Shown here: positions 8,786 to 18,224 of the stretch, one piece after another
Layout of the letters: every line of letters starts with the position of its first letter
Numbering within the stretch: position 1 is the stretch's first letter
Assembly: GCA_963807975.1 (NCBI GenBank)
Contig: CAWEDV010000001.1
Coordinates: forward strand, 1,488,001 to 1,552,000
Direction: 5' to 3'
Source: JAACFF01 sp963807975
GTDB taxonomy: Bacteria > Chloroflexota > Anaerolineae > Promineifilales > Promineifilaceae
DNA: 64,000 nt
Made by a program: the position numbers and the translations under genes
Notes under the pieces: model-generated
What the model was told of the DNA's origin: nothing
The model's input: the letters and a program-made list of their open reading frames with translations, nothing else
Database searches by the model: none

Positions 8786-11568
8786 TCTTTTAACTCTAAC
8801 CAGTTTGTGCCCGAACTTGCATCCACCTTGAGGGGTACATCTAGTTTGAACGCTTGGGACATGATATCAATCATCAAAGGTCTAACCTCATCCAGTTCTT
8901 GCTGCGGAACTTCTAGGACCAATTCATCATGTACTTGTAACACCATCCGCGCTTGAAAGTTAGCCAAAGCTTGATGAAGTCGTAACATGGCGATTTTGAT
9001 GATGTCTGCTGCCGTACCTTGAATGGGATGGTTCACTGCTTCACGCTCAGCACGCATCATCGCCTGGCGGTTGCTGCCGCTGCGTGGCATTTTGAATATG
9101 GGGAAATAACGGCGCCGGCCCAGTAACGTTTCTACATAGCCCTCTGTCTTGGCCATTTCTTTCGTTTCATCCAGGTAACTGCGAATTCCCGGAAAGCGCT
9201 CGAAGTATTGGTCAATATACTGCTCGGCTTCCGACAGGGTCAGTTCTGAATCGCGGGCCAGGCGAAAAGCCCCCATGCCATAAATCAAGCCGAAATTAAC
9301 CGCCTTGGCAAAACGGCGCTGGTTGTAGGTTACATCGGCCATATCGACACCGTAGACAGCCGCTGCCGTGGTACGGTGAATATCTTGATCTTGGTGGAAA
9401 GCACTTAGCAGCGCCTCATCCTGGCTGATATGGGCCAAAACACGAAGCTCCACCTGTGAATAGTCGGCTGCCAGAAACAGCCAGCCGTCATCAGTGACAA
9501 ATCCTTTGCGGATCTTTTGGCCATCGACGGTGCGTATGGGAATATTCTGTAAATTGGGTGAACTACTGGCTATGCGTCCCGTGACTGCTCCGGTCTGATT
9601 GTAGCTGGTGTGGATGCGGCCTGTTTGGGGATTAACCATTTGCGGCAGGGCATCAACGTAGGTGCTTTTCAATTTTCCCAGTTCCCGGTATTCACTAATC
9701 TTGCTAATAATGCCCGTCGTATCGGACTCTTTCAAGCCTTCCAGCACATTGGCGGCGGTTGAGTAGTGACCGCTTTTATTGCGCTTCAATCCTTCATGGG
9801 GCAGATTCAACTTCTTAAACAGAACGTCGCTTAACTGCTGCGTCGAGTTAATATTAAAGGGCGCCCCGGCAATCTCGTGGATATCACTTTCCAACCTGGC
9901 AATCCGCTCCTGAAATTCCACGGATAGGTCCTGGAAATACCCTTGGTCAAGCTTCACACCGGCCTGTTCCATATCGGAAAGCACCTCAACCAGGGGCATC
10001 TCCAATTCCAAGATTTCTTCCAGGCCTTTTTCTTTGATCTCCGCCTGCAAGGGCGGGACCAAACGCAGCGTCATATCCGCATCAGCCGCACCATACGGGG
10101 CAGCCTCCTCTATTGTCACTTCGGAAAATGGTTTTTGCTTGCGACCGGTGCCAATCAGCTTGGTTATAGCCGTCATTTCGACACCCAAGCGGTGCCGCGC
10201 AAGATCCTTTAGTCCTTTGTGTTTGCTGGCTGGATTAACCAGGAACTCGGCGATCATTGTATCAAATGTGATCGGTTCAACCCGCAAGCCATGCCGCTCC
10301 AGGATCGTGTAATCGTACTTGGCATTGTGGGCGATCTTGGGGATGTCGGGGTTGGTCATCGCCGGTCTGATGGCATCCATTACGGTCTGTAGGGGCAGTT
10401 GATCTGCGGCCAAAGAAGTCTCCCCAGCAAAAAGGGACATTTGCCCGCTGGACGCTTGCTCAGGCTTTTCCAGATGTCCGGTGGGAATATAGTAGCCGGT
10501 CGGAGGCTCCACCGCCAGGCAGATGCCGACGATACCCGCGGTCATTTTATTCAGCCCTGTCGTTTCCACATCGAAGCTGATCATCTTTGCTGTGTTTAAT
10601 TTTTGCACTAGTTGATCAAGCTGGACCTTTGTATTTACCAATATCGCTTCCGTTGGCGACACTTCCTGTATTTCATCCGCATAAGAATCGTCGCCCAGAC
10701 GTTCCAGCAGCTGGCGTGACAAGGTCCGGAATTCCAGATCGCGAAAAATGTCGAGGACCACAATGGTATCAAAATCTTTGGCCAGGCAGGCCTGTAAATC
10801 AAGCGTGATCGGCGCGTCGGTTACGATCTTGGCCAGCTGGTAGCTCAGGTAAGCACTTTCTTTGCCTTCTACCAGCTTCTTTCCCATGGCCCCTTTAACT
10901 GAATCAACATTCTCGTAGATCGCGTCCAATGTACCGTACTGCTGCAAGAGACGAGTTGCCGTTTTTTGACCGACGCCGCGCACACCGGGGATATTGTCAC
11001 TGCTGTCACCGACCAACGCTTTCCAATCAACCACTTGATCGGGTCGTACGCCAAAATAATCAACCACAGAAGCTGAATCAAAAACCTCGGGTTGCTGACT
11101 GCCCCGTCGCGGAGGGAGTTCAACGGCCGTATTATCGTCAACAAGCTGCAAAAGATCGCGGTCCCCAGTAATAATATGGGCCAACGCCCCCTGCCCTTTG
11201 GCCTGTCTGGCTACTGTCCCCAAGACATCATCTGCCTCGAATCCTTCTAATTCCAAAATCGGGATATTAAAGGCACGTACAACCTCTTTGATCCGGCCAA
11301 TCTGCACACGCAGTTCGTCCGGCATCTTCTCCCGCGTCCCTTTGTAATCGGCAAACATATCGTCGCGAAAAGTGCGCCCCAAATCGAAACTGACGGCGAA
11401 ATACTTTGGTGGGTTGTCCGAAAACAAGCGCTCGACCAAAGTACGTGTGAAGCCATAGGTGGCATTCGTGGGTTCGCCTTCATCTGTGGTGAACGCTTCC
11501 AAAGGAAGCGCATAAAACATGCGGTAGGCCAGGGCGTGTCCATCGATGAGGACCAGTGTCGGTTGCAT
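8782..11568 (-). CDS. polA: DNA polymerase I with active-looking proofreading domain
   Basis: Three-domain repair and Okazaki-fragment polymerase. From the chosen ATG (AAGGAG upstream) it has 928 residues; a 45-residue upstream extension has no SD and is unlike the family. The 5'-nuclease (FEN) domain starts LVLIDGHALAYRMFYAL. The 3'-5' exonuclease keeps motif I FDVETTGL, motif II NAKYD and motif III YGAADAD, so proofreading should be functional, unlike Taq. The polymerase domain has motif A DYSQVELRVLAHIS, the motif B region RRFAKAVNFGLIYG and motif C QVHDELVLEV. It is followed by an overlapping acyltransferase gene. The 191 bases between polA and the next gene hold divergent leaders and no other gene. 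Confidence 0.98.
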   Translation of the reverse strand: MQPTLVLIDGHALAYRMFYALPLEAFTTDEGEPTNATYGFTRTLVERLFSDNPPKYFAVSFDLGRTFRDDMFADYKGTREKMPDELRVQIGRIKEVVRAFNIPILELEGFEADDVLGTVARQAKGQGALAHIITGDRDLLQLVDDNTAVELPPRRGSQQPEVFDSASVVDYFGVRPDQVVDWKALVGDSSDNIPGVRGVGQKTATRLLQQYGTLDAIYENVDSVKGAMGKKLVEGKESAYLSYQLAKIVTDAPITLDLQACLAKDFDTIVVLDIFRDLEFRTLSRQLLERLGDDSYADEIQEVSPTEAILVNTKVQLDQLVQKLNTAKMISFDVETTGLNKMTAGIVGICLAVEPPTGYYIPTGHLEKPEQASSGQMSLFAGETSLAADQLPLQTVMDAIRPAMTNPDIPKIAHNAKYDYTILERHGLRVEPITFDTMIAEFLVNPASKHKGLKDLARHRLGVEMTAITKLIGTGRKQKPFSEVTIEEAAPYGAADADMTLRLVPPLQAEIKEKGLEEILELEMPLVEVLSDMEQAGVKLDQGYFQDLSVEFQERIARLESDIHEIAGAPFNINSTQQLSDVLFKKLNLPHEGLKRNKSGHYSTAANVLEGLKESDTTGIISKISEYRELGKLKSTYVDALPQMVNPQTGRIHTSYNQTGAVTGRIASSSPNLQNIPIRTVDGQKIRKGFVTDDGWLFLAADYSQVELRVLAHISQDEALLSAFHQDQDIHRTTAAAVYGVDMADVTYNQRRFAKAVNFGLIYGMGAFRLARDSELTLSEAEQYIDQYFERFPGIRSYLDETKEMAKTEGYVETLLGRRRYFPIFKMPRSGSNRQAMMRAEREAVNHPIQGTAADIIKIAMLRLHQALANFQARMVLQVHDELVLEVPQQELDEVRPLMIDIMSQAFKLDVPLKVDASSGTNWLELKD

Positions 11569-11759
11569 ATGGCTTGTCTCCTTAATTGCAGTCGAGGTGA
11601 TTATATCGGAGAACGGCGGTATAAAGCATCTATCAAACATTAATGATTTAGCTCTGGACCTCAGGCTGTATTCTCGATTGACATCCCGTCTCCTGTAGAC
11701 CATACTGAGTCATCATACCGGTTTCTATATTATGGAAGCGAAGAGGGAACCCGATCCCT

Positions 11760-12665
11760 ATGGATTATTTCGAGCGTAAGATTTTGGAGACTTTCGGTGA
11801 TGAGGGGCAAGCGTGGCTGGACCAGATACCGGCGACCATTTCTGCCTGTGCTGAGCGCTGGTCGTTGCAAGTCGGCCCGCCATTCCCGGAGCTTTCCTAT
11901 AATTATGCCGCTCCTGCAGAGCAGGCGGACGGATCGCCTGTCGTTTTGAAATTCGGTGTGCCCCGTGCTGAACTACTCAGTGAAATGGCCGCCTTGCGCC
12001 ATTACAATGGGCGCGGTAGTGTGCGTCTCATCGATGCTCTGCCAGAACAAGGCGTTTTACTGCTGGAGCGGCTGATGCCGGGAAGCATGCTGACTGAACT
12101 CTGCCCGGACCATGACGACCAGGCCACCGAAGCAGCCGCCGCTGTCATGAAGAACCTCTGGAAGCCGCCCCCTCCTGAACATGATTTCTTGCCAGTTGCA
12201 ACCTGGTTTGAGGGATTAGCCAGGCTGCGGGCCGAATTTGATGGTGGCTGCGGGCCATTCCCTTCAAAACTATTGGAAACGGCCGAGACTCTGTACGCCG
12301 AGCTGAGCCAATCGATGAGCGCTCCTGTCCTGCTGCACGGCGATCTGCACCATTACAATATCCTCTCCTCATCCAAAGATTCCTGGTTGGCCATCGATCC
12401 CAAAGGGATTATTGGCGAACCTGCATATGAAGTCGGGGCCTTTTTGCGCAACCCTCTGGGCTTCCCCGACTGGGCTGGCCTGGATCGCCTTTTGGGAAGG
12501 CGCGTGGCGATCCTAAGCGAGCAGCTTGGTCTTGACCACGGGCGCATCGCGGGCTGGGGCGTCGCGGTCACTGTTCTATCCTCCTGGTGGAGCTATGAAG
12601 ACCATGATTCAGAATGGTGGTCCGTACTTCCGGTCGCCGAGAAACTGTCCGAGCTACTGACTTAG
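11760..12665 (+). CDS. Aminoglycoside/hydroxyurea-type phosphotransferase family protein
   Basis: A 301-residue kinase-fold protein. The N-lobe has VVLKFGVPRAELLSEMAAL (lysine plus helix C glutamate, about residues 60-80). The hinge is LLLERLMPG. The catalytic loop is LLHGDLHHYNIL near 196-207, and the metal-binding segment AIDPKGIIGEPAYEVG follows. This arrangement matches the streptomycin 6-kinase/hydroxyurea phosphotransferase branch of the APH superfamily, which phosphorylates small hydroxylated molecules. No resistance genes or mobile elements are near, so a metabolic or detoxifying kinase is as likely as antibiotic resistance. It is monocistronic, facing the convergent aldo/keto reductase with seven bases between stops. 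Confidence 0.8.
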   Translation: MDYFERKILETFGDEGQAWLDQIPATISACAERWSLQVGPPFPELSYNYAAPAEQADGSPVVLKFGVPRAELLSEMAALRHYNGRGSVRLIDALPEQGVLLLERLMPGSMLTELCPDHDDQATEAAAAVMKNLWKPPPPEHDFLPVATWFEGLARLRAEFDGGCGPFPSKLLETAETLYAELSQSMSAPVLLHGDLHHYNILSSSKDSWLAIDPKGIIGEPAYEVGAFLRNPLGFPDWAGLDRLLGRRVAILSEQLGLDHGRIAGWGVAVTVLSSWWSYEDHDSEWWSVLPVAEKLSELLT

Positions 12666-12671
12666 CCTAAA

Positions 12672-13529
12672 TCAGATAAAAAGGGGCTGCAAGTGCAGCT
12701 TCACGCTCAAGGCTGCCATCTCTTCCTCTGTCGGCCGGTCAACGAAGCGGCTGGCGGCATCCAAAACTCTGGGCAAGATATTAATATCGCCAACCGTGTT
12801 CAGGAATACATCGGGGTGACCAAGTACCCAATGCACGGCTAAATCAATATCAGCCTGATCCTCGAGCGGTTCGTACCAGGTAGCACGCGTCTGAGTTCTA
12901 TCTCCCCATGGCGCACGAACCAATGACTTAATCGTCTGCACCGCCACATTACGCTCCCGGCATGCTGCGACCAAGCGTTCATAATCGGCCCTATAATCAG
13001 GATTCTGCATCATGGTAAAGCTGTAAGGCAGCAAGACGGTATCAAAGTCAAAACGTTCAAGACTGCGTAGATGGATTTTTGCGACCTCGACGCCATGTCC
13101 CGTTACACCCAAATAACGCGCCAACCCTTGCTCGCGCGCCTTAATAAATGCCTCCAGCGCCCCTCCCAACCCCATTGCCGTCTCCCATTCTTCCTCGTCG
13201 ACCAGAATATGCATCTGCCACAAATCGACGTGATCGGTGCGCAGTCTCTCCAATGAACGCTGCAGCTCGGCCCAAGCCCCATCGTAAGTCCGTTCTTCTG
13301 TCTTGGTAGCCAGGAAGAAATCCTGGCGATGCTCTTCCATCCACGGTCCCACGCGCAGCTCAGCATCACCGTAACTCGCTGCCACATCAATATGGTTGAT
13401 TCCAAAAGACAAAATCAGTTCCAGCGTTCGATCTGCATCTTCCTGGGATACCCGGGCCAGGGCCGCCGCACCAAATAGAGCTCGTGTACTCATATGACCG
13501 GTACGTCCAAACAGTCGTTTCTGCATCAT
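12672..13529 (-). CDS. Aldo/keto reductase family oxidoreductase
   Basis: A 285-residue TIM-barrel NAD(P)H-dependent oxidoreductase. The catalytic tetrad is visible: Asp and Tyr in HIDVAASYGDAE (near residues 48-55), Lys in LATKTEE (near 78) and His in LWQMH (near 109). The start is set by a GAGGAG SD seven bases before tandem ATGs. The C-terminal part (HWVLGHPDVFLNTVGD) is the cofactor-binding strand region, somewhat shortened. The carbonyl substrate cannot be told. A second, unrelated-looking reductase of the superfamily lies at 15976-16941. Confidence 0.88.
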   Translation of the reverse strand: MMQKRLFGRTGHMSTRALFGAAALARVSQEDADRTLELILSFGINHIDVAASYGDAELRVGPWMEEHRQDFFLATKTEERTYDGAWAELQRSLERLRTDHVDLWQMHILVDEEEWETAMGLGGALEAFIKAREQGLARYLGVTGHGVEVAKIHLRSLERFDFDTVLLPYSFTMMQNPDYRADYERLVAACRERNVAVQTIKSLVRAPWGDRTQTRATWYEPLEDQADIDLAVHWVLGHPDVFLNTVGDINILPRVLDAASRFVDRPTEEEMAALSVKLHLQPLFI

Positions 13530-13605
13530 AATGGTCTCCTCGTGACTTACACTTTATTGTACAATTTGTCAGGTAAAATAATTTATTCGCAATTATGTGA
13601 CTGCC

Positions 13606-14358
13606 ATGCAAAATTCGGAAAGAACTGACAATCCTTGCACCACTTCAAACTCCCATTTCACAGAAAATGAGATTGTACCATCAATTGACACTGATTTTAC
13701 CAGCAGCAGCAAAACCCTTTTGATCGCCTTTGGCAGTATGCGGCTCAATCATAAGGTCCCGCCATTTGAGTTTGTATCCGCTTTCAAGGAAATGCCTGCG
13801 CAGAAACTTTTTGTGCGCGATCCACATCAATTCTGGTACCAGCGCGGTCTGCCAGGCATTTCCGGCAGCTTGAAAGGAACTGGTGCTCATTTACAGAATC
13901 TCGTCGCGCAGCTAGGAGTTGACAAGGTCGTAACCTTTGGTGGCTCGATGGGAGGTTATGCCGCGCTCTATTTCGGATGGTACCTGCAGGCGAACGAGGT
14001 GCACGCATTCTCGCCCAAAACCTTTCTGGCTCCACTAATGAGATTAATCCACGGGGACATCAGGCACCCAGGACGACATAAAAGCCATCCCTTGAATCGC
14101 AAGATCATGCAGTTGCAGCGTGATCCGCAGGTGGAGAATTCGAGCCTCGATCTAAAAAGAGTTTTAGAAAACGCCAATCAGAAAACGAAATATTTTATCT
14201 ACTTCAACCAGCGACACCGTGTGGATCGCGTCCAATGTAAACGGTTGAAGGACATGCCAGGCATCGAACTGCGTCATCATGATCAGGGCGGACACCGAAT
14301 TCTGATTGATATGAAAAGATCTGGGCAGCTGGAAGAAATTATCAGGTCATCTTTGTAA
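13606..14358 (+). CDS. Alpha/beta-hydrolase-like protein of unknown function
   Basis: A protein of about 250 residues that I do not recognise as a named family. It has a nucleophile-elbow motif FGGSMGGYAALYFG (G-x-S-x-G, near residue 110), preceded by a strand (VVTFG), and a late histidine (QGGHRIL near 225) that could complete a triad. An alpha/beta-hydrolase fold is therefore likely. There is no signal peptide. The start is uncertain: GTG at 13597 or ATG at 13606, neither with an SD. It begins a three-gene forward run with a GNAT and a methyltransferase; a link between them is speculation. Confidence 0.6.
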   Translation: MQNSERTDNPCTTSNSHFTENEIVPSIDTDFTSSSKTLLIAFGSMRLNHKVPPFEFVSAFKEMPAQKLFVRDPHQFWYQRGLPGISGSLKGTGAHLQNLVAQLGVDKVVTFGGSMGGYAALYFGWYLQANEVHAFSPKTFLAPLMRLIHGDIRHPGRHKSHPLNRKIMQLQRDPQVENSSLDLKRVLENANQKTKYFIYFNQRHRVDRVQCKRLKDMPGIELRHHDQGGHRILIDMKRSGQLEEIIRSSL

Positions 14359-14444
14359 ACAGTCACTGTGAACGGCGTCAATTACCACTGTGCGAATAGT
14401 GCAATTGATTTTTGACTACCCATCCGAAAAAGGAAATAGAGAGC

Positions 14445-15239
14445 ATGCCTGATCAAGATAACAGATTCACAGTCGTTACTTTACGAGAGCAACCGGGGAT
14501 CAATGAACTTTTCTTCAAGCAAAAGGAGCGCATTTGGCCCGAGTTTATGTTCCATGATGTCTATGCGGATAAATTGTGGTCCTATGTCTACGAGGTGTTT
14601 CAGGAGTTTCAACTCTATCTGCTCAATGAGGAGGGGGCACCAATTGCGGTTGGCCAGACGATGCCCCTGATCTGGGATGGCAGCATGCAGGATTTACCCG
14701 TGGGTTGGGCGGATTCCCTGGTCAGAGGAACCAATGATTATGAGGCAGGGCGACAGCCCAATACGCTGGCTGCGCTGGAAATTGCAATCCAACCAGAATA
14801 TCGCGGCCAGGGTGTTAGTTATCGCATGATCAAGGCGATTCGCAACCTGGCCCAAAAACATAAACTGCAAGCCGTTATCGTCGCTGTACGGCCGTCGCTG
14901 AAATCCCGCTATCCAATCACACCGATGGAAAGATACGCGCACTGGCGGCGCGCAGACGGCACCCCTTTTGATCCCTGGCTGCGCGCCCATTGGCGCAGTG
15001 GTGGTGAAATACTGAAGATGGCGCATCCTTCCATGGTGGTCGAGGCCACGGTTGCGGAGTGGGAAGCGTGGACCGGCCTGCAGTTCCCAGAAAGCGGTAA
15101 TTACATTATCGATGGCGCCCTGGTTCCGATCCAAATTGATGTCGAGATGAATAACGGACGTTACATTGAACCCAATGTTTGGGTTCATCATCCGCTCACA
15201 ACGGAGAGGATTATTAAAGATGACCGATTTACAGTTTGA
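14445..15239 (+). CDS. GNAT-family N-acetyltransferase
   Basis: A 264-residue acetyl-CoA-dependent acetyltransferase. Motif A for acetyl-CoA binding is visible as IQPEYRGQGVSYRMI (R/Q-x-x-G-x-G/A) near residues 120-135, following the strand ALEIAI. The N-terminal half and the long C-terminal tail, containing ITPMERYAHW and DGTPFDPWLRAH, are less typical, so the acceptor is unknown. The ATG at 14445 is preferred because AGGA lies ten bases upstream; an in-frame TTG at 14412 has no signal. Its end overlaps the next gene by 20 bases, indicating an operon with the methyltransferase. Confidence 0.8.
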   Translation: MPDQDNRFTVVTLREQPGINELFFKQKERIWPEFMFHDVYADKLWSYVYEVFQEFQLYLLNEEGAPIAVGQTMPLIWDGSMQDLPVGWADSLVRGTNDYEAGRQPNTLAALEIAIQPEYRGQGVSYRMIKAIRNLAQKHKLQAVIVAVRPSLKSRYPITPMERYAHWRRADGTPFDPWLRAHWRSGGEILKMAHPSMVVEATVAEWEAWTGLQFPESGNYIIDGALVPIQIDVEMNNGRYIEPNVWVHHPLTTERIIKDDRFTV

Positions 15240-15975
15240 CCGGCTGGTTCAAGAAGCGCTCGACCAAGATTTTAGTGGGTGGGATTTTTCCTGGACCCAC
15301 GGCCGTTGGCATGAAGAAGATCCCTCCTGGAATTATCGCCAACTCGTACAGACAAGGGTTCAAAATACAGATTCTTTGTTGGATATGGGAACAGGAGGCG
15401 GTGAATTCTTGGCATCGCTTAGAAATCTACCGCAGCGCACCTATGCCACAGAGAGTTATCCGCCCAATATCCCCGTTGCACGTGCCCGCCTGGAATCTCT
15501 GGACATCAACCTGTTGGAAATTACGGATGATCGGAAACTTCCCTTGCAAGACTGCTCTTTGCAGTTGGTTATTAACCGTCATGAATCCTATTGGGCGTCT
15601 GAGGTCTACCGGATTCTAGAGCAAGATGGCATTTTCTTGACCCAACAGGTAGGGTCCAAAGACAATATACAACTCAATGAATTCTTGGACGCTGCAATCA
15701 AGCCAAGCGCCAAAGAATGGGCCTTGGACAATAAAATCGGGTATTTGAAGCAAGCGGGTTTTCAGATATTGCGCGCGGAAGAACAGTATCTAGACAGCAT
15801 TTTCGATGATATCGGTGTTGTCGTTTTCTACCTGAAGATTATCTCCTGGCAAATACCAGATTTTACCCTTGAAAAATACCGCAAACGTCTACTAGCCCTG
15901 CATGAGCGCATCGAAAGGCAAGGCCCCTTTGTTTCCAAAGCGCACCGATATTTGGTTGAAGCCCGAAAGAGATGA
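15220..15975 (+). CDS. Class I SAM-dependent methyltransferase
   Basis: A 251-residue Rossmann-fold methyltransferase. Motif I, LLDMGTGGGEFLASL (near residue 50), binds S-adenosylmethionine; the motif II acidic end is YATESYP; the later strands LQLVINRHES and GIFLTQQVGSKDN complete the fold. The sequence resembles rRNA- or small-molecule-type 'type 11' methyltransferases, but nothing identifies the substrate. The start is chosen from GGAGAGGA ten bases before ATG, giving an overlap with the upstream GNAT gene. Its stop is immediately followed by the convergent aldo/keto reductase stop, with no space for a terminator. Confidence 0.82.
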   Translation: MTDLQFDRLVQEALDQDFSGWDFSWTHGRWHEEDPSWNYRQLVQTRVQNTDSLLDMGTGGGEFLASLRNLPQRTYATESYPPNIPVARARLESLDINLLEITDDRKLPLQDCSLQLVINRHESYWASEVYRILEQDGIFLTQQVGSKDNIQLNEFLDAAIKPSAKEWALDNKIGYLKQAGFQILRAEEQYLDSIFDDIGVVVFYLKIISWQIPDFTLEKYRKRLLALHERIERQGPFVSKAHRYLVEARKR

Positions 15976-16941
15976 TCACTCCCAGCCGGTCGTGGCATCC
16001 AGCATTTCTTTCTCTTCTTTGCTCAGCGTGACATTTGACCCTTTGATCGTATCGTTAAGCTGCGCTGCTGTATTTGCGCCAACAATGGCCGACGTCACGG
16101 CAGGATTGGCTAGAATCCAGGCAATCGCCATCTGCGCGATCGTCGCCTCATGTTCCAGACCAATCTCTTCTAATTTGTCCACAGCGGCAAAACCTTGCTC
16201 ATTCATATAACGCTTGCGGACACCGTCTGCTCGTGCTGAAACAGGCAGATCAGCATCGCGACGATACTTACCGGTCAGAAAACCACCTGCCAATGGGCTG
16301 TAAGGAATGACGCCGATTTCTTGGTCATGGCATAAGGGCTGCAGTTCACGTTCGAACTCAGCACGGTGTACCAGGCTGTAATGGGGCTGCAAGCTGTCAA
16401 AGCGAACTAGTCCTTTTACGTCACTAATCCACAACGATTTGGCCAATAACCAGGCCGGGTAATTGGAACAACCGATATAGCGCACTTTGCCTGAGCGCAC
16501 CAGGTCAGACAATACGGCCAAGGTTTCATCCAGCGGTGTCTCGTCGTCTGGCCAATGGACCTGGTATAGATCAATATAGTCGGTCTGCAAGCGGCGCAGG
16601 CTATCCTCAACGGCGTTAAGGATATGATAGCGAGAAAGCCCTTCATCATTCGGCCCCTCGCCCATATTCCCGCGTACTTTCGTAGCAATGACCAATGAAT
16701 CTCTAGCGATAGATCCTGCTGCCAACCAGCTACCGATTATCTGCTCGCTAATCCCGCCTGGATTGCCCTCAACCCAACGGGAATAGACATCAGCCGTATC
16801 AAGGAAATTACAGCCTAAAGCAACCGCTTCATCCATGATCGTGTGTGCCGTTTGCTCATCCGCAGACCAGCCAAACTGCATTGTACCCAGACAAATTGTG
16901 GATACCTTAAGACCTGTACGTCCCAGCCGTCTATATTCCAT
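15976..16941 (-). CDS. Aldo/keto reductase (YajO/Tas-like oxidoreductase)
   Basis: A 321-residue NADPH-dependent oxidoreductase with a full-length TIM barrel. Residues: N-terminal YRRLGRTGLKVSTICLGTM, catalytic Asp/Tyr in FLDTADVYSRW, Lys in VIATKVRG, His in YQVHWPDDET, and C-terminal cofactor segment AIVGANTAAQL. The SD AAAGGA sits before the third codon of the open frame, so ATG at 16941 is used. It lies 11 bases downstream of the thiolase gene on the same strand and is probably co-transcribed with it, hinting at a shared carbonyl-substrate pathway, though this is only positional. Confidence 0.9.
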   Translation of the reverse strand: MEYRRLGRTGLKVSTICLGTMQFGWSADEQTAHTIMDEAVALGCNFLDTADVYSRWVEGNPGGISEQIIGSWLAAGSIARDSLVIATKVRGNMGEGPNDEGLSRYHILNAVEDSLRRLQTDYIDLYQVHWPDDETPLDETLAVLSDLVRSGKVRYIGCSNYPAWLLAKSLWISDVKGLVRFDSLQPHYSLVHRAEFERELQPLCHDQEIGVIPYSPLAGGFLTGKYRRDADLPVSARADGVRKRYMNEQGFAAVDKLEEIGLEHEATIAQMAIAWILANPAVTSAIVGANTAAQLNDTIKGSNVTLSKEEKEMLDATTGWE

Positions 16942-16952
16942 CGCCAATTCCT

Positions 16953-18095
16953 TTACGGTCGTTCCAATATATGAGCCACGATTGTCGCACCACTGCCGCC
17001 GATATTCTGGGTCAGGGCGATTCGGGCGCCGTCTATTTGAGCCTCTCCTGCATCTCCGCGAAGCTGCATCGTCGCCTCCACGAGCTGGTATAGCCCCGTG
17101 GCGCCAACTGGATGGCCGCGTGCCTTTAATCCACCCATGGTACAGATCGGTATCCTTCCCGTAGGCAGGATATCGCCATCTTGAGCCAGGCGCACTCCTG
17201 TTCCCCGTTCAGCAAAACCACAAGCCTCCAAAGACAAGGCGGCCATGATACTAAACGCATCATGTAATTCGAAAAGATCAACGTCCTCAGGCCCGATTCC
17301 TGCCTGCGCATAAGCAAGGCTGGCCGATTGTTCGGCCGCTTTAAGCCAAAGCGGCTCTTCGCGGTCATGAATGGCCAACGTATCTGTGGATGCCGCCGAT
17401 CCGGCAACACGCACCGCCTGCGGCGCTTTTTCCGCCGGTACCAGCAGCAGGGCCGCCGCGCCATCGCCAATGGGCGAGGCATCAAAAAGGCTGATGGGAT
17501 CGGCCACGATACGACCATTGTCATATGTCTTCTGGCTGATGGCCATCCGGAATAAGGCGTTGGGGTTCTTGGCCCCATTGGCGTGAGCATTCAGGGCAAA
17601 GGGAGCAAAGTCATGCCGGTCATACCCGTACTCATGCATATAACGGCGCATGACCAGGGCATTGAGCCCCACAAAGGAGACGCCCTGCGGCAGTTCGTAA
17701 TCAGCATCCGCGGCCGTGGCCAGGGCCGCAGTTGTCTGCCGGCCCGGCGATTCGGTAAGCTTTTCCACTCCAATTACCAGCACCGCATCTACTTCGCCAC
17801 TGGCGACAGCCAAAATACCCTGGCGCATCGCTGAGCCGGCCGATCCACAGGCCGCTTCCATCTTCACCGCTTCTACACCCCATTGACCAAGGAAATCAGC
17901 CACCAAAGCGCCCAACTGCCGCTGTTGGCTGAGACGGCCACTGGTCATATTACCCACATAGATACTGTCTACTTTATCTATTCCAGCATCTACCATGGCG
18001 GCACGTCCAGCCTGCACCGCTAGTTCACGTATTGATGTATCCCAGTGCTCTCGTACCGGCGTCTGTCCAACGCCCAGGATCGCTACCTGGTTCAT
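16953..18095 (-). CDS. Thiolase family protein (acetyl-CoA acetyltransferase-like)
   Basis: A 380-residue thiolase that condenses or cleaves acyl-CoA. The nucleophilic cysteine is in EAACGSAGSAM (near residue 85), and the C-terminal signature is GGLKARGHPVGATGLYQ (near 335). The second, acid/base cysteine of biosynthetic thiolases is not obvious at the C-terminus (LTQNIGGSGATIV), as in the SCP-x/archaeal-type branch. The start is set by GGAGG five bases before ATG. A perfect 13-bp inverted repeat ends only a few bases upstream of that SD. No HMG-CoA synthase or DUF35 partner is next to it, so the exact reaction is open. Confidence 0.88.
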   Translation of the reverse strand: MNQVAILGVGQTPVREHWDTSIRELAVQAGRAAMVDAGIDKVDSIYVGNMTSGRLSQQRQLGALVADFLGQWGVEAVKMEAACGSAGSAMRQGILAVASGEVDAVLVIGVEKLTESPGRQTTAALATAADADYELPQGVSFVGLNALVMRRYMHEYGYDRHDFAPFALNAHANGAKNPNALFRMAISQKTYDNGRIVADPISLFDASPIGDGAAALLLVPAEKAPQAVRVAGSAASTDTLAIHDREEPLWLKAAEQSASLAYAQAGIGPEDVDLFELHDAFSIMAALSLEACGFAERGTGVRLAQDGDILPTGRIPICTMGGLKARGHPVGATGLYQLVEATMQLRGDAGEAQIDGARIALTQNIGGSGATIVAHILERP

Positions 18096-18113
18096 AGTTA
18101 CCTCCAGCAAAAT

Positions 18114-18147
18114 AAAACGATAATCGCTTGACCACGATTATCGTTTT
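18114..18147. terminator. Perfect 13-bp inverted repeat: ilvE terminator or thiolase operator
   Basis: AAAACGATAATCG and CGATTATCGTTTT are separated by eight bases. On the reverse strand the hairpin follows ilvE and ends in TTTTATTTT, fitting an intrinsic terminator. It stands directly before the thiolase SD, so it could also attenuate that gene or serve as a repressor operator. Confidence 0.7.
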
Positions 18148-18224
18148 TCATTTCAATTCAACGAGTATAGTTTACCCGGCTTCCCCGCCATAAACTATCA
18201 AGGCTATGCTGAAAGCTATCACAA

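Noticed and set aside
11569..11703. N-terminal extension of polA
   Set aside because: The 45 extra residues are basic and unlike any PolA start, and the internal ATG has AAGGAG at a good distance.
11760..12665. Antibiotic resistance gene
   Set aside because: APH-fold kinases of this branch act on many substrates; no mobile element or other resistance gene is nearby, so I keep the neutral name.
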